Part shown: in pieces, positions 10,875 to 23,000 of the stretch | Layout: every line of letters starts with the position of its first letter | How positions within the stretch are numbered: position 1 is the first letter of the stretch | Assembly: GCA_002914845.1 (NCBI GenBank) | Contig: JXTC01000074.1 | Coordinates: 186,001 to 250,000 of the forward strand | DNA length: 64,000 bases | Source of the DNA: Trema orientale | Taxonomy: Eukaryota; Streptophyta; Magnoliopsida; Rosales; Cannabaceae | Direction of reading: 5' to 3' | Notes under the pieces: model-generated | Told to the model about the DNA's origin: nothing | What the model saw: the letters and a program-made list of their open reading frames with translations, nothing else | Database searches by the model: none | Position numbers and translations under genes: made by a program

Positions 10875-13800
10875 TCACTTTTGCTCTGATGAACTTGACT
10901 CATAGCGCCATAAAATCCCTCCGACCAAGTTGTTCAGAGCATGTGAAGCCATAGGTACGATTATGCTGGAAGATAGAATGGTTGCGTAGCCGTACAAAAG
11001 CCCAACGAAAGTTGCCCTGAGAAGCACCAAAAGATTAAATTATAAGATTCATAACTAGGACAGTTTCCGAATAGTATAGTGACAAACTAAACACATCAAC
11101 AAGGGACTTCTTTCTTTTCCTTTCTTTCGGAAATTCTACATTGGAAACTGATTTGAGTTTATCACGGTTTGCATGATAGTAAAACGCGAACTAAAAATTA
11201 GTCTGTTACTTAACAGTGGCCTAAATGGACTTGTGAGAAATTACGCTATGTTCGGTTGTTAGAGAGTAAAAATTGAAATGAGAAACATGGGGAAAAGAGA
11301 TGAAAAAAGGTAAGTGAACTCGCCAATATATGCGGCTGGTTCATGATTTGATAGAAGAAGAGTACTACATTCTTTATTAAGTCAAAAAGACAAGTACCAG
11401 ATAGCAAAGGAATACTTCCGGCCACCTCCAATGTGTAGAACACCGAAAAGAGCAGCAACAACCAAGACACTCTTCCAATCAAATCCAAAAAGTGGCAATA
11501 ATGCACCACGGAAAAGCAGCTCCTGCCCAACCCATACCATGATCCAATATCAATATATTAAAAATTACCGTAAAAGAAACTGAACTACAACAGAAAGGTA
11601 GTTTTATTTGCTTGCCTCGCTAACCCCAGGCAAAAAAGCAACAATTAAGTAATCCAATGGCTGTAGTGAAGTAAGGACCTGTATTAGAAAACATGACACT
11701 GTCAGAATATATACAGGGATGGCCAAAAGCAGCAGGCAGGAGTAAGATGTGGCTACTATAAATTGATCTCATCTAGGACCTTTTCAACAGTCTATCATAG
11801 AAATTTAACTATCCAGCAGTTGTAGAGATGACCCTTGACCACAAACCATAGATACTAAGTTCTCTCATGAGTTCTTCAAGAGAGTCTGTTAGAACAGGAC
11901 ATGGAGCTACCTGCTGATTGGCAGCTTCACTAGACTCTGCAAAATCTGGCCACGTCTTCAGTAACAGATATCGGCATGATGATATCACTACAACTAATCC
12001 TGTAATCAACTCAATATGCCACATCTCAAAATCAACTGTACACAAAGGGAGAAAAAGTGATGTTCTGTAAATATAAAAGATTATTCCACCAACAGTGTCA
12101 AGACACCTAACATTAAACACAGCCACACCTCCCCCACCCACCCCCCACCCCCCCAAAAAAAAAAAAACAACAAACAAACAAACAAACAAAAAGAAAAAGC
12201 AATTAAAACAAGAGTTCCGCATGTGATTCTGCAACAGCCTTTATGAACTAAACCATTAATACTACTTGATTAAAAAAGGACCACATTCTCAGCTTTAAAT
12301 ATTCTCTTATTACCTTCTAATTTTGCTTGTTTATTTTCTGAGCAACAAATAAGATTTATCTTGAATAAATACTCACATTATTTATCACCATGATTACATT
12401 TGATCAGTTTCTCCGCACTAATATTATATAAGATAGACTGTCTCTTTGTCAACAATGCTGGATGTTCGGTCTCAGCAAGAGGATTAAAGTAGACTTCTAA
12501 ATCACAAATTTGCATCAAGAAAAATTACATGATACTTTTGAGGAACAGTCAAGTACTGGCAATCCTTCTGTTGACGCAAAATATGATACCTAACCCAGTA
12601 AGGAAATTACAGTTAGAATGGTATAGAAAGTTAAAGAGAATCCTACCAATATATTTCACTCCAGAATAACAAGACAACTTGAAACAAGAACTCATGAACA
12701 AATAGACTTTAATTCCTTAATCAGTTTCTTATAACTTATAAGGTATGAAAAGAACAGGGAAAAAGAAGAAAGAAAATAGTTGCTAGTCAGAACAAGGATG
12801 CTCAAGTATCACAAGCAAGAGGGGGAAGAAGAGAATGCAAATTACTGTCGCATGTTTGGTTTCACAATACTTTGATTCAGTTTATAATAACCAACTATAA
12901 GTCTATAATTTGCTTAACCAAGTAAAAAGAAATTCTTGCAACGTGAACGTATTGTGACTGAAAATAATATTGAATTGCAGGGATACTTGGTGGCAACCAT
13001 AAATTTATGAAACATGACTCAAAAATGGACTCAATGCATCAAAGATAGAGAAGCATTAATGTAAAATGCACCTGTCGAAGCACTACACCAAAAGCAGCTA
13101 TCAAGCCAGAAGTAACAATGCATGCCTGAAGCACTGTGCTCCTTGCAGGAATGGTATTCAGTTTCTGTGCAAGACTATCAGAAGGGTCGAGTTTGTAGTC
13201 ATCTTGACCATATTCATCTTTAGGAGAAATATCAGCGACACTTTGAGGTGATTGTCCATTCTTTTTCAATTTCTTCCCCGGGTTCCGTCTTGCAAAAGCC
13301 CTAGGGCTAGAGCTAAGCCCCTGCGAGAAATACAGAACATATATGGAGACGAAAAAAGATAGAAAATCCACAAATATCTCCCGAACTCTATCTCGAAGAT
13401 TGAGAAGTTAGAATCTCACCTTGCAGAATCTCGGATAGAAAGCCTTTTGCACATCATAGATGACATTGAAATTCCCACCTGATCACATGTTTCAACATTC
13501 AAATTAAAGCATACACCAAATGACAAGAACATGTCCGAACAGAATAAAAGCATGACTACATAAAAGTATAACAGATTTACTGCGAAAAGAATAATCCCTA
13601 TGTATCTGGATGCAATAAAGTTTGGCCTTAGCATTGTCATATTTGCAAATACATGACAAAGTTTGCATTTTTCACCTAGACCAAAAGCAAAAAAAGAAAA
13701 AAAAAATGGAAAATAAATAGATAACATAATCCATACTAGTAATTAGGCCTGTCTACCCTTCTTTTCCTTGTTTGCAAGCTTTGCTAAGGAAATCCAAGGC

Positions 13801-14157
13801 GCAAAGCACTTATCACCATCCAAATTTCTAAGTGAAACTTCATTGTACAAATTTGAATTATTCTCAAGCTAAAACAAGTTCAATAAGCCTCTAAACACAT
13901 CAATTTGAACAGGGCATTGCTGAAAAAAAATAAATAATAAAACAAGCAAGCAAAGTTTGCCCCGTATCCCAGTTTAGTTTAGTTAAGTGAAAAGAATTAG
14001 CTCGAAATATGAGTAATCTTCCTTCCTCTATTGGACCCGTTAGTTGGTGAAACCAAAGAAAGCCCAAAACAAAATATGAGAAATTAACTCTATAATCAGA
14101 TTACTAACTCATGAAGGTAGAATTTCTCCAATGCTGGGGGTTTGTAGCAGCATCCAT
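10875..14157 (-). CDS. CPBP-family (CAAX-protease-like) intramembrane protease, likely plastid, SCO4-related (8 exons, 290 aa)
   Basis: Membrane-embedded protease of the CPBP/Abi family. Exons: 14109-14157, 13420-13478, 13072-13320, 12529-12589, 11911-12035, 11616-11678, 11398-11522, 10875-11016; total 873 nt, in frame. The N-terminus is basic and Ser/Arg-rich (RFCKGLSSSPRAFARRNPGKK), as in a chloroplast transit peptide. Several hydrophobic segments follow. All family motifs are present: EELLFR with Glu202-Glu203 and Arg207, FGVLH with His232, and SHALNN with His269 and Asn272. Overall wording resembles Arabidopsis At5g60750, which I recall as SNOWY COTYLEDON4. The intron between 11616 and 11522 has a GC donor (GAG|GCAAGC) and separates the two catalytic Glu codons. 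The start at 14157 is chosen because it opens the only frame that passes through exons 2 and 3. Confidence 0.85.
12128..12154 (-). other. G-rich tract in a CPBP protease intron (possible G-quadruplex)
   Basis: The plus strand reads CCTCCCCCACCCACCCCCCA followed by seven or more C. On the transcribed minus-sense RNA this gives four G-runs of 3-7 separated by single U or A, which fits an intramolecular G-quadruplex. A poly-U tract (from poly-A 12155-12166) sits directly upstream in the transcript. Confidence 0.5.
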
Positions 14158-14599
14158 GGTTCTGGTCCCCCAGTAGTTTACAGTAAGCGACACCATACTG
14201 GGAAAAAAAAAAAAAAAAAGAACCCCGACTTTGAGATGGTTTAAAAAGGAAAACAGCCTTGGTTAATCACCGAGTAACTGAATCTAATTGAACACCATTG
14301 AAAAAAAACGAACCTTTCATTCACTTTTGGGTGAAACTATGCAGCTTTTTGATCGTGTTCTAAGGTGATCCCAGTAAAGAAAATCTCATAGGCATTCAAA
14401 ATGGCTGTGCTCAAGTCCCAAACGACAACAGTCAACAGAACAGTGATGAGTTTTGAACTATTTGGTTTTGCCACCTTCATAGGTTGGTAGGTGTTCTGGG
14501 AAAATCAGGATATATGTAGCAAAAAACGAGAGGCCTCTATTTATTTCATTTTCCGGTATCCAAATTAATATCATCACTTCTTGTCTTGGACGTATGTTG

Positions 14600-15540
14600 G
14601 TCATTTCCTGCGTTGTCGTTTTTCGAACGAGAAGGCAGAAATGTGAAACTAAACTCATGCGGCATTGTTGCAAACGGCAAATGCCTTGGTACTTAATTAT
14701 TGTGGACGTTTTTGTAGTGAAACGACAACCTGTACTGGTTTTAGAAGTTGCTGTCGTTTAGATCGAAAACGACATGCTGATACAGGTTGTCGTTTACACT
14801 TTACCTCAAGTAAATTTGTGTCGTTATTACAAAAAATTGGCGTTGTGTCTGTCTGAAAGTTTTGTTGTCGTTCGAGTGAAGATAACTAGAGCTGTTAAGA
14901 AGACCGAGCCATCCCAACACGGCGGCACGGCATGGCACATCAAAATGTGAACCGTGTTAAGCACGGTCCATTTATGTGGGTCGTGTCGAGCTCATAACGT
15001 AAGTATGATGGGCTGAACACGACACGATACGGCTCATCAGCACAGCATGCTAGCACATTGGCACGTTACACATGTATTATTTTAAATGATTTTTCTAATA
15101 TACAAGTGCCAACGTAGTAGGGAGATCATCTATAATGAATTATGGTTTGTAATATTTTATAAGGTTTTCTTTTCTTTTTATTCGTCTTCGGTGTTAAAAT
15201 ATTTTTATCTTTAATTTATTACGTTATTTTTGTTTTTTGTACATATATAATATAAAAGAATGGTTTGAAAAAAAAATGTTTATAAAAGAGTACCAAAATT
15301 AAGAAAATTTTACCAATTAAATAGACCAATTTTAGCCCAAATGGACTAACACGTCTAGGCATGCAGGTTGACATGGCACAGCACGACACGATACATTTAA
15401 GCATGGCTACTGGATCGTGTCGGGCTAGCAATTTTGAATCTCAAGCATGACACTACACGGCATAAAAGTACGCTTATGCCCAACTCTCTAAAAATAACAA
15501 TCATCGTTTGAAAGGTTTGCTAAAGTATTTTATAGTAGTG
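14600..15540. mobile_element. Probable non-autonomous CACTA-type remnant with GTCGTTT subterminal repeats, interrupted by a hAT element
   Basis: The short motif GTCGTTT or its complement AAACGAC recurs at about 14610, 14730, 14752, 14768, 14787, 14819 and 14867, and once more (ATCGTTTG) right of the inserted hAT element at about 15503. The segment ends at 15540 in TATAGTAGTG, the reverse complement of CACTACTATA, a CACTA-superfamily terminus. A second CACTACAAAAA-like end (TTTTTGTAGTG) lies at about 14706-14717. Clustered short subterminal repeats are characteristic of CACTA elements. The other terminus was not found, so the copy may be truncated or nested. Confidence 0.45.
14887..15490. mobile_element. 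Non-autonomous hAT element (604 bp) with 8-bp target-site duplication
   Basis: Flanked by AAGATAAC (14879-14886) and AAAATAAC (15491-15498), a target-site duplication of 8 bp with one mismatch. The ends are imperfect inverted repeats, TAGAGCTGTT on the left and TAGAGAGTTGGGC reading inward from the right. The subterminal parts are rich in GCACGG, GGCACG, CACGACACGATA and GTGTCG words, the typical look of the plant hAT MITE family that begins with a TAGAGCTG-type end, while the middle is AT-rich. No transposase is encoded. Confidence 0.75.
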
Positions 15541-16004
15541 CCAAATAAATTTTTAGCCGTCTATGTTAGTAACAAAACATAAAAAACTTTGGTGGACATT
15601 TGTTAAATCTCAATATATATCCTGCAAATCTAAAGACAGGTCCTTCGTTTACAAGTTTTGATGTACTCGATTGTTAACAACAATATGTACCACTGTTTCT
15701 TATCAATTGTTGTTTATCTATGTCCCACATCAACATTGCAACCATTATCTTGCAAACATGGGTTTATTAAGAACACGACGAACATATTTGTTCTTAGGAA
15801 AATTTGATGTTAAGCAAGTTAACAAATATAAGACATAAATTTATCTTTATTAATAAATTAAATAAAAACACAAAGATAAAAAAATGTCATAAGACCAAAT
15901 ATGCCAATTATGAGCATGATCAACTTAAATGTTAGTGTTAATGATAGCGCTTAATACGAGCCGTAAAATAAAAACACTAGATAACACCAAATACGAGAAT
16001 TATA

Positions 16005-16410
16005 AGCATGATCAACTTATGTAATTTAAATAATTATAAGCATGATCAACTTATGTAATTTAAATAAATAGGTTAGAGAAATAAAGAGATAATAGATCAT
16101 TTGAATGTTCAAATTGGTTATTATAATAGATCATTTGAATGTTCAAATTAGTTATTTTTGAGACAACCAAATATCTCACTCTTGATTAAGTGAGAAATTT
16201 AGTTGTCTTGATTTCTTTAGAATTTTTCCAAAATAATGTGGGAGTGTGATCAACGTATGTAATTTAAATAAATAAATTAGAGAAATAGAGCGATAATAGA
16301 TCATTTGAATGTTCAGATTGATTATTCTTGATGAAATTTTATATGTGAGACATTTGGTTGTCTTGATTTCTTTTAAATTTTTCCGAAGTAATGTCAGTGT
16401 GATGAAGAAG
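16005..16410. repeat. Imperfect tandem duplication, about 200-bp unit
   Basis: GATCAACTTATGTAATTTAA followed by AAATAGGTTAGAGAAATAAAGAG begins at about 16044 and returns at about 16248 (offset 204). Both copies continue with GATAATAGATCATTTGAATG and with TTGTCTTGATTTCTTT. The first copy also contains an internal doubling of ATAATAGATCATTTGAATGT. A further partial copy of the first 30 bases lies immediately upstream. Confidence 0.7.
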
Positions 16411-17074
16411 AGGAGGTTTTCTTCTTATCATCTCCAAATTCTCTCATATTTTTTCTTGAAGGAGATTATAAGAACTACTAGAAACTTATAAATCTCTTAT
16501 GCCAGTGTCAACCTCTTTAATCCTCTTGATGTAATACACACACGTGCGGCATATCCTATCTCAGCAGCTGATATTTTCAAGGATGGTTCAAATCTTTCTA
16601 AGCTAGGTTTCACTAAGTTGCATTTCCTCAGCCTTGTGTTGACCACTTGGCTATCTGATTTGTTTATTATGTTTTTTGCTTAATTTTTCTTCTTATTTTC
16701 GCATTAATATTATGTTTCCGCTCATATCCAAAATACCACAATACATAATACTGTTCTTTAAATAAAGTATTATTGATAATAATATACGACAATATTATGT
16801 GACGGAGGAGTAATTATAAATTTTATTCAAAGACAAAGTCGAGTTCGTTATTGTATTTGAAACTATAATTCAATGCTGAGATAGTTTAAGCTTGGATTCT
16901 CTGAAACCTTAAAATGTGACCGCAGAGAATCAATTCAATAGCACCTATATATGAACATGTTAGGCAAAAAAAAAAAAAAAAACAGAAAATTACAGAAAAA
17001 GAATGGAAAAAATGGACAACTATATCACATATCTATGATACAAATTGCGTAGGCATGCGAGCTGAGAAACTCCG

Positions 17075-20000
17075 TTATAAAATGGTCCCTAATAGCCATA
17101 TGTGTAGAAGGAGACAATAGGCAATAACACCAAGCCTTGCCCTTGGACGACTCATCAAAACTCGACCACCAGATACCCTGCATATAACCAACAAATTAAC
17201 TTCATTATTCACTTTCACTCCTAAAAGCTTTGAGACTACCAAAGGGGCAATGAAGGGCATTAGCCAACAATTACAGTTACATTTCTTATATCTTTTAATC
17301 GAAACAAAATATAACATTAATGGCAGCAAAAGTAAAAACAAAAACAGGATTAGATATTCTATGTTGCCCTCTCTTTCTTGTCTAAGAGTAAGCAAATAAG
17401 TAAACAGCAATTTACCAGATTCCATCGATTCGATCTGCAATCAACTTCCCTTGTCTTGGAACAAGACCCGACGTATTTAGAGACTTGAATACATGACCTG
17501 ACAAAACAAAACAAAAAAGGAGATGAAAATCTTTTACAAGCTTAAGAAACTTCTTGGTTTGATGGGAAGAAATAAGGATAAGATGCGAACCTTTGTCTTC
17601 ATCAGTTTCTTCATTGTTGATTAAACGATTAGACTCTACATCAATATCGAGAGCCAGATGGTCAGTAGACCCCTTCCGCATAGTTCGCACGTGGGCCGCT
17701 GATGGGACAGGAGATATTGTTTTCTTTCCAAGTGATCCCTGAATAGATGATATCAAAAGCAACAAGTTTAATATGCAACTTCTATCTCCTTTGCAAGGTA
17801 GAGCTACATACATCATGCATGACCCAACCATAAGCTCAGTGGTACATACAAGCATATTGACAAAGAACTAGTAATATTTTTAAACAAAAATGTCATCGAC
17901 CAATCTACACAGTGACAAAGAATTCCGACATGATACATTGATAAATCCATAAAGGCCATGCAATCATAAAAATCTACATTACTTCCTTTTTTTCCCCCTT
18001 TTCCCTTCTCTCTTTTCTTTTTTTGCTCCAAACATGTATAGTTACGATTGACACGCCAAGTAAGACCAAGGAAATAAAAAACATAAATTTGCCAGAAAAA
18101 GAATGACTAGTAACAATGCAGCAAATATAGAACTAACAATTGAAAGATATGGGCATCAAAATTTTACCACATCTTCAATTTCTGATATTTCTGGACCTGT
18201 AGGCAATGAAGGTCCTTCGTAAATGCTCCTTTCCTGAAGAATCTCTGGCTGAGTACCCCTACCTTGAAGTGAATCTTCGAGAAATTTAACCTTGGTCGAT
18301 AATTCATCAACGATATTTTGGTTTTGCACCAACTTGATACCAAGATCCTGGGCTTTTGATTTTGAACTTTCATATTCTAATAATAAAGCCATAACCTGTT
18401 TCTCTAATAATGCCAGAGGTCCCTTAACACCAGAAGAATTTTGGTCTCCAACTAAAGCATCACCTCCCAATATACCAATAATCTTCTCCAAACCAATTAT
18501 GAGTTCAGACAATTCAAATTTCATCCTTTCTGTAGCTTGTTCATCTGTGACGTGTTTATCAATTTCCTCCTTTAGCTGGTGAATCTCAAGCATCTGTGCT
18601 GCAAGGGTTGACTGTAGGTTTTCTTTCTCATCAGATATTGAGTTTATCTGATGCTGCAGGTCAATGACATTATCAATGATGTAAAAGAGCTTCTTTACTT
18701 GTGTAGAATTTTGGGGCTCTATGTCTCCTACTTCATACCCTACCACAGGAATCTCAATCTCTCTGATCTTGTCAAACAGGGCTTTAACTTGGGATGCTGA
18801 CAGAAGGGTGTCTTCAGCCTCTGAAACAACAAAACAGAAAAAGCACTCATTAGAGCAACCATTGAATGACCAAAAGCCAACTAGGTATTTACAACAAGAA
18901 AAGAAAAAAAGACCTCGTTCTTTCATCGATAAGGAATTGCGCAATGATAAAACTTCTGCCTCTTTTTCCTCTAACTTCACCTCCTTGGCTTGATAATCCT
19001 CTATTATAAGCCTCAGCTCACTGCATGAGGTTTCTAATGCTTCTACATCTGCCTCCAACTTGGAAATTGTATTTCTTTTTAGATCACTTTCTTCAATGGC
19101 TTTCTCTGATGTTGTTCTAGCTTCTTTCAAATCATTCTGCAAATCTATAATTGTAGAGGCTGCCACATCAGTGGTGCTCTCAAAATGCTTACACAGGGCT
19201 TGAACTTTTCTGGTAGCAAGCAACAACATCTCTGCTGCTTTACCACATTTACTGCCTTCAATGTTTAGGTGACACTCCTGTACAGGAACTACACCAATTT
19301 CTCCAATCCCTTGTAGGAAACTGTGTCTCAGTTTTTCAAGGTCAGGAAGAGAGCTGATTGCCAATAAATTGTTCTTAACTTCAAATTGCAGTTCTCTCGT
19401 AGCATCAGTACAAGCAGATAATAAAGTCGCCACATCTTTTTCTAACAAAGCAATAGCATTCTCTTGTTCTTGTTTATGTGTCTCCAGACTATTTACTTTC
19501 TGTTTCAAAGACTCAATGTGCTCAAACACAACCACAACTTCACCCTTTGTTACCTCTAGCTTCCTCAACAGAGCTGCAACAAACTCGTCTAGAAAGGAAG
19601 AGAAATGTGCATACTTTTCGGCAAGAATTTTGTCCCTCAATTGCAACCCTTCCAGAGTCTTACTAAAGGATGAAATAAGGTCACCATCTATAATGCTGAC
19701 CTCACCATCACCATTATCCTTTTTGAGGCTAGAAATATTGTCAGGACCATCTGCTATGGAGTTTGTCACACGTAAATTTTCCTGGAATACATAATAAAAA
19801 AATTAATTAGGGGGAAAAGTACAACAATTATCACTTTTCTTGGTGGAATAAAAGTAAAACAATTTTTTATAATTGAAATTTCAAAGTACAACAATTAGTC
19901 AGAAGGGCAAAATTCAAAATCTTAGTATTAGGATACAAAGCAAAGGCATGCATACTCAGATCCACCAAAGTAGCATGCACCTAAAAAGAAGAAGCAAACA

Positions 20001-23000
20001 CTTGACACAAAAACTTTTAGTAGTCCAAAAAACATGTTTACCTCCGTGATGTGGTGTCTTTGCATCTCCTCAAAACCCAAGCCAACAAAACGGTCCCTTA
20101 TGTGTTCAAGAATGATATCCATACTTTTAAGGCTGTCAAATTTCTCCTCAAAACCATTCATTATGGACAGCAGTGTGTTATCATTCATAAGCACTTGAAG
20201 ATCATGCAGATAACCAGAGAGCTCAGCGGACCTGTTCTCTAAGCTGCCATTAGTTCCAGCCAACTCTTCCATGCATATGTTTAACTTTGAGTTAAGTGTT
20301 AATATCTCCCCTTCGGCACTTTTCTTCTCTCCGTCAAGTACAGAGATGTTATTCTCCGCCCTCAACAATTCCTCTTCCAGTGACTTTATGGTTATGAATG
20401 TGCCTGCTAATTTGCTGGCCTCAGACACAGCTTCCTCTTGCAGCTTCTTCAGCTCATTTTCCAAATTGGTTCTATGAACTTGAGCATCATTATTCTGCTC
20501 AGTCAGTAAAGTCACATTAGTCTGAGCCTGAGATAATGCATCCTCAAGTGACTTCATGGTTTTAAAGGCCTCTGTTAGTTTGCTGGTCTGCATAGCAACC
20601 TCCTCTTTTGCTTGCTCAAGCTCTGTTTCTGCAGCAATTCTACTAACTAAAGCACTTTCTTTCTCACTGATGATTGCATGTATGTTATTTTCTGCAAGTG
20701 CTAAAGCCTCTTCGAGTGACTTCTTAGACTCAAAAACATCAGTAAACTTGCTAGCGTGCAAAGAAGCTTCCTCTTGTGCTTTTTGTAACTCTTGTTCGAC
20801 CTTGTCCTTAGTCACTTCTATTTCCCTCTTTTCTTCAGCAAGTCGAGAAATATTATTCTCTGCAACTGACAAAGTGTCTTCCAATGATTTAATCGTTGCT
20901 TCCGCTTTTACAAGCTTGCCAGCCAGGGTACTGACTTCCTCCTTTACTCTCATGAATTCTTTTTCTGCAAGTGCCTTAGCATCCTGACATTCGTTAATGT
21001 AACCTGCAAGCCAATTTACCATCTCTACAGGCTCATCAAAAACTGAATCAACTGGAAGAACAATGCCATCAATAGATTCAATTACTCTTTGCAACATGTT
21101 ATTGCTCTCCAACGATTTAATAGTCGCCTCCGCTTCTACGAGCTTGCCAGCCAGGGTAACAACTTCCTCCCTTACTTTCACCATTTCTTTTTCTGCTAGT
21201 GCCTTGGCATCCTGACATTCACTAATGTATCGTCCAAGCCAATTCACCTTTTCTACAGGCTCATCAAAATCAGAATCAACAGGAATAACAATGCCTTCAA
21301 TAGATTCAATTACTCTTTGCAACATGTTATTGCTCTCCAATAGAAACTTTTCAAGCTGATTCCTTTCTTCCTTTATAGCAGCAAGATCCATCTCTAACTT
21401 TGGGATGCCGTCTATATCAGCAGACAAGCTATTGATCTGCTCCCTGTGTTCAGCAAGGTCAGATTCTTGCTGCTGGCACTGAAGCCTCAGCTTCCCAATT
21501 TCAAAGTTCTTTTCATCCAATTGAAGTTTCAAGTTTTCTCGGTCTTGAACCAGCCCCTTTCCTTTCTTCACAGCCATGGATAACTTCTCCCTCAGCAAGG
21601 AAGATTTCTCCTCTGATCGCTGAAGATCTTTCTGCAGAGACTCATTTTCCTCTTTCACTGCTACTAGTTCCTGGGACACCGTCCTCAACTCATTTGAAAG
21701 ATTACTAGCCTCTGATCTCATCAACATTTCCTCTTCTAGTAAAAGCTCACACAGCACCAACTCCTGATTCCTCACATACAAATAGCTTTGGACTTTTTCA
21801 AACAGTTCGGTATCAACATAAGATGAACTCAAAGAGGCACTAGTCTGTTCTTTTATTTTCCCAAAGCATCTCTCTACAACTGTGACAAAGTCAGAGGAAG
21901 GATGACAGACTCCATCATCCCTTGCAGTTCCAGAGGCTTCAAGTAACATTTTCACTATAAGATCCTTCTCCACGGACAGCTGCTGCTCTTTTTCAACAAT
22001 ATCCTTGTATTTGCATGTCAGATCGTCCAACTCCACCTGAAGATAATCCTTCGTCTGCAATTCAGCCAAAAGTGAAGCACTTAACCGGTCAATCTCTTTT
22101 TCTACAGCTTCCCTTGTCATAGCAATCTCATCTTGCATTGTATTTAATTCAGTTTTGGCCTGGTATAACGATTCTCTAACCCAATGCACTTGAGAGTCCA
22201 ATTCAGAAGATGAAACAGTTTCAGGTAGATGAATCAAAGACAAAGCATCTTTAACTTTGTGGAATTCAAGGGAAAAACCCTTCAATTTAATATTCTCATC
22301 AACAAGCCATCTACATCTCTCAACAATATCCACTAATACAAGTTCCTCAGGAATACCACTCTGAGACAATATTTCTTCGAACTTCTCAAGTACCGTATTC
22401 TTCTGGAAAAGTGTCTCCTGCAATGAGGAAACCGCATTTTCACTCCTAAGTAACTCCTCTTTATGTAATTCAGCAGCCTCCAGCGCACTTGACTTCTCCT
22501 GTAATTCAACCAAGCATTTCTCAAGCTCACTTGTCTTTTCAGCCAATGTCTGCTTTAACGAGTCCCTTTGCTGTACCAACGCTTTACCTTTAGTCACAGC
22601 CATGGTAAGTTTTTCTTTGGTGTTACTGCACCTAGTCTTTTCCTGCTCAAGTTCCGTTTTTGTTTTACCAAGTTCTGCATTCACCCTCTCAACCATCATT
22701 CTCTGTTCGTCAAGTTGTTGGACCAGTTTCCTATTTTCATCTTCTAAATGGTTTAACTTTTCAACAAAGTCTAGTTCCTTTCTTTTGAGTTCAAGTAATT
22801 CATCCCGGACAGCAGCAAAAATTGACCCAAAGTCCTGCAACCCAACATCTAATCTGGTCGCAGACAAACATTGCCTGAGCTGATCAATTTCAGAAAGGAG
22901 CATATTATACGTCACAGCCAATGTATAAGTGCCATTCTCAATAGATACTAATTTTCCACCAATGGAACAATCCAACGCTTCTTGTGGATCAACAAGCCCA

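Larger units (their letters stand above)
14158..17074. other. Intergenic region between CPBP protease and TNO1, mostly repeats
   Basis: Holds the CPBP protease promoter side (just right of 14157), the CACTA/hAT nest (14600-15540) and a locally duplicated AT-rich segment (about 16005-16410). From 15541 to 16000 and from 16420 to 17074 I see no gene. The segment nearest 17074 is the TNO1 3' flank. Confidence 0.5.

Noticed and set aside
11809..12234. 141-codon minus-strand open frame in the CPBP gene
   Set aside because: Contains exon 5 (11911-12035) flanked by intron read-through, including the G-rich tract read as GGWGVGGGG.
20556..20987. Serine/alanine-rich open frame on the plus strand inside TNO1 exon 3
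   Set aside because: It is antisense to a verified long coding exon; the Ser/Ala/Phe bias is the expected mirror of Glu/Lys/Leu coiled-coil codons.
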